Origin: Glomus cerebriforme
Taxonomy: Eukaryota; Glomeromycota; Glomeromycetes; Glomerales; Glomeraceae
Assembly: GCA_003550305.1 (NCBI GenBank)
Contig: QKYT01000574.1
Location: forward strand, 54,633 to 65,377
DNA: 10,745 nucleotides
Reading direction: 5' to 3'
The notes below the pieces were generated by a model. The model did not search any database. It was not told where the DNA came from and worked only from the letters and a program-made list of their open reading frames with translations. Positions within the stretch are counted from its first letter, which is position 1. The number at the start of each line of letters is the position of its first letter. The position numbers and the translations under genes were made by a program. Below are positions 8,808 to 10,745 of this stretch, piece after piece.

Positions 8808-8973
8808 CTACAAGAAAAAAAAGAAACTTTAATAAGCATTTCTAAAAAAAAACAAAAAAAATGGTAAGTTTCACAAAGAAACTTACTATTTCTTAATTTT
8901 CAGAACTAAGTTTAAATGGTTTAAACAGTGATTAAAACTAATTTAAGGTTTTTAAAATTAACTAAAATAAACT

Positions 8974-9021
8974 AATAAACTGCAGCTGCAGCTTAATTGA
9001 TAAGTGCAGCATGCAGTTATT
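8974..9021. repeat. Imperfect inverted repeat with CTGCAGCTGCAG
   Basis: The left arm, AATAAACTGCAGCTGCAGCTT in two overlapping halves, pairs imperfectly with AAGTGCAGCATGCAGTTATT on the right around a 7-bp loop. CTGCAGCTGCAG is itself a perfect 12-bp palindrome. It lies just upstream, on the minus strand, of the micro-exon array. Confidence 0.6.
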
Positions 9022-9044
9022 TTTTTTAAAATAAACTGCAACTC

Positions 9045-9067
9045 GTATCATGTGATACATGTGATAC
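9045..9067. repeat. GTATCA/TGATAC palindromic repeat
   Basis: GTATCATGTGATAC is followed at once by ATGTGATAC, giving three half-sites of one 6-bp word, two direct and one inverted. This could be a binding site or a small slipped palindrome. It lies upstream of the array as read on the minus strand. Confidence 0.4.
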
Positions 9068-9146
9068 AAAAAAAATATATAATAAGCCTTTTTTCATTTT
9101 TTTTTCTTTTTCAATTTCTTTTTTTTTTCAATTAATCTTGCAAAAA

Positions 9147-9240
9147 GTCCTTTTTCTATAGATGGGTAGAGGTCATTAGTACCTACAGGAAAAGAGCTAT
9201 TGCTGCTTCCTCCGCCCATTTATAGTGACAAAAAAAGGAC
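9147..9240. mobile_element. Small foldback element (94 bp)
   Basis: GTCCTTTTTCTATAGATGGG at the left pairs with the reverse complement of CCCATTTATAGTG...GGAC at the right, with a six-base insertion in the right arm. Pairing continues inward through TAGAGG/CCTCCG with mismatches. The loop contains a weaker AGGAA...TTCCT pair. The length and clean outer ends suit a tiny MITE or foldback element; no target-site duplication is clear. It could instead be a structured RNA, but it matches no family I know. Confidence 0.45.
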
Positions 9241-9654
9241 GTATCAGTAGTAAGATATTGGGTGTCTTCACAAAATGTGTGATTAGGATTAGATTAGGAT
9301 TGAGATTATGATTAGCTTGAGATTAAGATTAGCACTTCAATCTTAATTTACAAAAATCAGATTAAGATTATATTAATGTTAGCCAAATATTAATTCGGGC
9401 CAAAATTTTATGTAACATTAAATAAAAAATTTTTACTTTTTTGGTTTTAAGGTAATACAAAATGCATACTAATACATTTCTTGCATATACATTTATAAGT
9501 AAAAATCCAATTAAAATTCTTCTATCATAAATATATGTATATTTATGCATATTTATGCATAATTTTCTTTTATGGTAACATGCTAAACTTTGTGATTTTG
9601 ATCCGCCTAATGGTTCACTTAGTTTTTCGTTCCTAATCTTACTTATTGAGTAAG

Positions 9655-9680
9655 ATTGAAATTTCATATGAAATTTCAAT
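9655..9680. repeat. Perfect 26-bp palindrome
   Basis: The sequence equals its own reverse complement, centred on CATATG. It lies inside the MITE-like element, beside a hairpin with 9-bp arms (AATCTTACT/AGTAAGATT, 9635-9657) and a perfect 22-bp palindrome at 9691-9712 centred on AAGCTT. Confidence 0.85.
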
Positions 9681-9690
9681 TATGATTAGC

Positions 9691-9712
9691 TTGAGATTAA
9701 GCTTAATCTCAA
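9691..9712. repeat. Perfect 22-bp palindrome
   Basis: Each half is TTGAGATTAAG or its reverse complement, meeting at AAGCTT. GAGATTA is the word repeated through both termini of the surrounding element, so this looks like two terminal-repeat pieces fused head to head. Confidence 0.85.
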
Positions 9713-9785
9713 TCACGTTTTTTGTGAAGCTAGATTAACCACTAATCTTAATCTTAATCTCAATCATGTATTTTGTGAAGACGCC

Positions 9786-10068
9786 TATTATGAAAAATGA
9801 AAATTAAAATTTTCTGGATGGGTTTGGCCTGCTTTAATATTAGCTAATACAATAATTCAGATTCTGATTTTAAAGATTTTTAATAATTTTAATAAAATTT
9901 TAATTATAATTTATAAAAAAAGTATTTTTTAATATATTTATTAGATAAGTAAATTTAAAATAAATAAAATTATAATTAATATTAAAAAAATATTAAGTGG
10001 CATTAATATATGAGTATTGCACAACAATGTATAATGTGTTTAATAACTTTTGATATAGAAAAACATGT
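9786..10068. other. AT-rich spacer
   Basis: TTTAATAA-type sequence with many A/T runs, between the MITE-like element and the 41-bp array. I see no gene, RNA or clear repeat ends in it. Confidence 0.5.
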
Positions 10069-10275
10069 CAATTATCATTGTGATAATATTCAATAAATAA
10101 GTGCATCATTAATTATCATTGTGATAATATTCAATAAATAAGTGCATCATCAATTATCATTGTGATAATATTTAATAAATAACTGCATTGTCAATTATCA
10201 TTGTGATAATATTTAATAAATAACTGAATTATCAATTTTCATTATGATAATATTTAATAAATAACTGCATCATCA
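10069..10275. repeat. 41-bp tandem repeat with a hairpin in each unit
   Basis: Five units with an exact 41-bp period (ATTATCATTG or variant starting at 10071, 10112, 10153, 10194 and 10235). Each contains ATTATCATTGTGATAAT, a hairpin with 7-bp arms and a 3-base loop, then TATTYAATAAATAA and a GTGCATCAT or CTGCATYRT tail. Units 1-2 share TTCAATAAATAAGTG and units 3-5 share TTTAATAAATAACTG. The next unit position (10276) has lost the hairpin. Confidence 0.9.
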
Positions 10276-10465
10276 ACTAACTTCATGATTAATTTTGATT
10301 CAAATAAATATTGTTATAATATCACAAATATTTATCAATATTTATCTGAATGCATTAATTATCAATATTTTTATTATGATAAATAACAATAAAGAGAGTT
10401 ATAATAAAAAATTTTATCACATTAATTAATTTATTTAATTTAATAAATTATGCTAAAATTTTAGG
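10276..10465. other. AT-rich spacer with decayed repeat pieces
   Basis: TATCAATATTT and GATAAATAAC fragments recall the neighbouring repeats, without a steady period. No gene is seen. Confidence 0.4.
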
Positions 10466-10467
10466 TA

Positions 10468-10745
10468 CAGTCAGACCTCTGTATAGTCACCTAATTGGTT
10501 CCTGCAAAATCGGTGATTGTATAGAGGTGTGCTTATATAAAGGTATTAAAACTTAATTTCAGCCAAAATTAGTAAATTATAATGCGGATATTTCCTTTTT
10601 TGGAATAGCAATTTTACATAAAAAAATTTAACTTTTGTCTAATTCCTAAAAGGAAATTTAAATTTCGTAATTCTGGCTAAAAATATTTTTGACTGAAATT
10701 ATAGTGATTATGTAGAGGTTTAATTATTAATAAAAATAATATGTA
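10468..10745. mobile_element. Pogo/Tc1-mariner-like element end, running off the window
   Basis: A terminus CAGTCAGACCTCTGTATAGTCACC begins right after a TA dinucleotide (10466-10467), the target used by this superfamily. The CAGT...ACCTCTNTATA form is typical of pogo/Tigger-type ends in my knowledge. Subterminal repeats follow: GGTGATTGTATAGAGGT (inverted) near 10512-10528, and AGTGATTATGTAGAGGTTT near 10703-10721. TTTCAGCCAAAATTA near 10558 is echoed inverted near 10690. It may be a short MITE ending near the right edge or the start of a longer transposon. No transposase is visible. Confidence 0.5.

Larger units (their letters stand above)
7021..8890 (-). repeat. Tandem array of about 15 intron plus micro-exon-like units
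   Basis: Units of roughly 107-140 bp repeat with the motif ACTTAC (GTAAGT on the minus strand) at 8881, 8762, 8643, 8520, 8264, 7984, 7877, 7760, 7577, 7320 and 7187. Diverged copies are at 8382, 7447 and 7062. Each minus-strand unit reads GTAAGT, a hairpin, a T-rich tract, a branch-like CTAAC/TTAAC/CTAAT, a pyrimidine run, then TTGTAG or TTATAG and a 28-41 nt segment before the next GTAAGT. Units with both splice ends intact give intron-like spans of 79, 79, 85, 97, 85, 87, 99 and 97 nt. The left part (7021-7970) alternates two unit types; the right part (8251-8890) is a third, more regular type of about 119 bp. One left unit is truncated at about 7660, and a diverged stretch occupies 7990-8250. 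Transcription and splicing are inferred. Confidence 0.85.
9260..9785. mobile_element. MITE-like element with terminal inverted repeats
   Basis: The left end, (G)GGTGTCTTCACAAAAT (from 9260/9261), matches the inverse of the right end, ATTTTGTGAAGACGCC (to 9785). The match extends imperfectly inward through GATTAGGATT/GATTAAGATT-rich sequence. TATT flanks both sides (9256-9259 and 9786-9789), a possible 4-bp target duplication. The right end carries a second inner copy of the terminal motif (about 9700-9729). No transposase is seen, so the element is non-autonomous. The open frame inside it on the minus strand begins in a palindrome and has no known motif. Confidence 0.65.

Noticed and set aside
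9147..9240. tRNA or other classical RNA gene
   Set aside because: No cloverleaf, no GTTCRA-type T-loop and no anticodon arm can be drawn; only a long foldback stem is seen.
9368..9679. 103-codon minus-strand frame
   Set aside because: It starts inside a perfect palindrome in the MITE-like element and shows no transposase motif.
10069..10275. CRISPR-like array
   Set aside because: The units are contiguous 41-bp tandem copies without unique spacers, and the setting is eukaryotic.

Overview
The window looks like nuclear DNA from a very AT-rich eukaryote with short introns. My best guess is an early-diverging fungus of the arbuscular-mycorrhizal type (Rhizophagus-like Glomeromycotina). The signs are estimated GC of only about 20-25 %, an intron opening with GTATGT, long poly-A/T and (TA)n tracts, wide gene-poor spacing, many small inverted-repeat elements, and one gene of a family I know from fungi. 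This assignment is an inference; a dictyostelid or an anaerobic gut fungus is less likely but not excluded. I see no bacterial operons, no rRNA, no recognisable tRNA and no CRISPR.

Layout. 1-1300: AT-rich spacer. 1393-2138 (minus): the one convincing protein gene, two exons joined by a 122-nt intron, giving a 207-residue NTF2-like/SnoaL-like protein with a TATA box about 165 bp upstream. 2310-4320: spacer with no gene I can support. 4341-4775: an unusually CG-containing inverted-repeat patch, a cluster of TGTAC motifs, a CACGTG palindrome and a hairpin. 4824-5443: two diverged direct copies of a 213-250 bp repeat. 5444-6700: AT-rich spacer that grades into GATAAA-rich sequence. 6719-7020: a 25-bp tandem array. 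7021-8890: a tandem array of about 15 units of roughly 107-140 bp. 8974-9240: palindromes and a small foldback element. 9260-9785: a MITE-like element with terminal inverted repeats. 10069-10275: five 41-bp hairpin repeats. 10468 to the right edge: a pogo/Tc1-mariner-like terminus running out of the window.

The most interesting part is the 7021-8890 array. Read on the minus strand, nearly every unit has a complete intron signature: GTAAGT, a CTAAC/TTAAC/CTAAT branch-like motif, a polypyrimidine run and TTGTAG or TTATAG. These introns of about 79-99 nt bound exon-like segments of only 28-41 nt. The array therefore looks like a tandemly amplified intron plus micro-exon cassette. The 5' splice motif of each unit also lies in the stem of a conserved hairpin. 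The micro-exons do not join into one open frame as written, so the array could be a non-coding spliced transcript, a decayed micro-exon gene, or a satellite derived from an intron. RNA evidence would decide.
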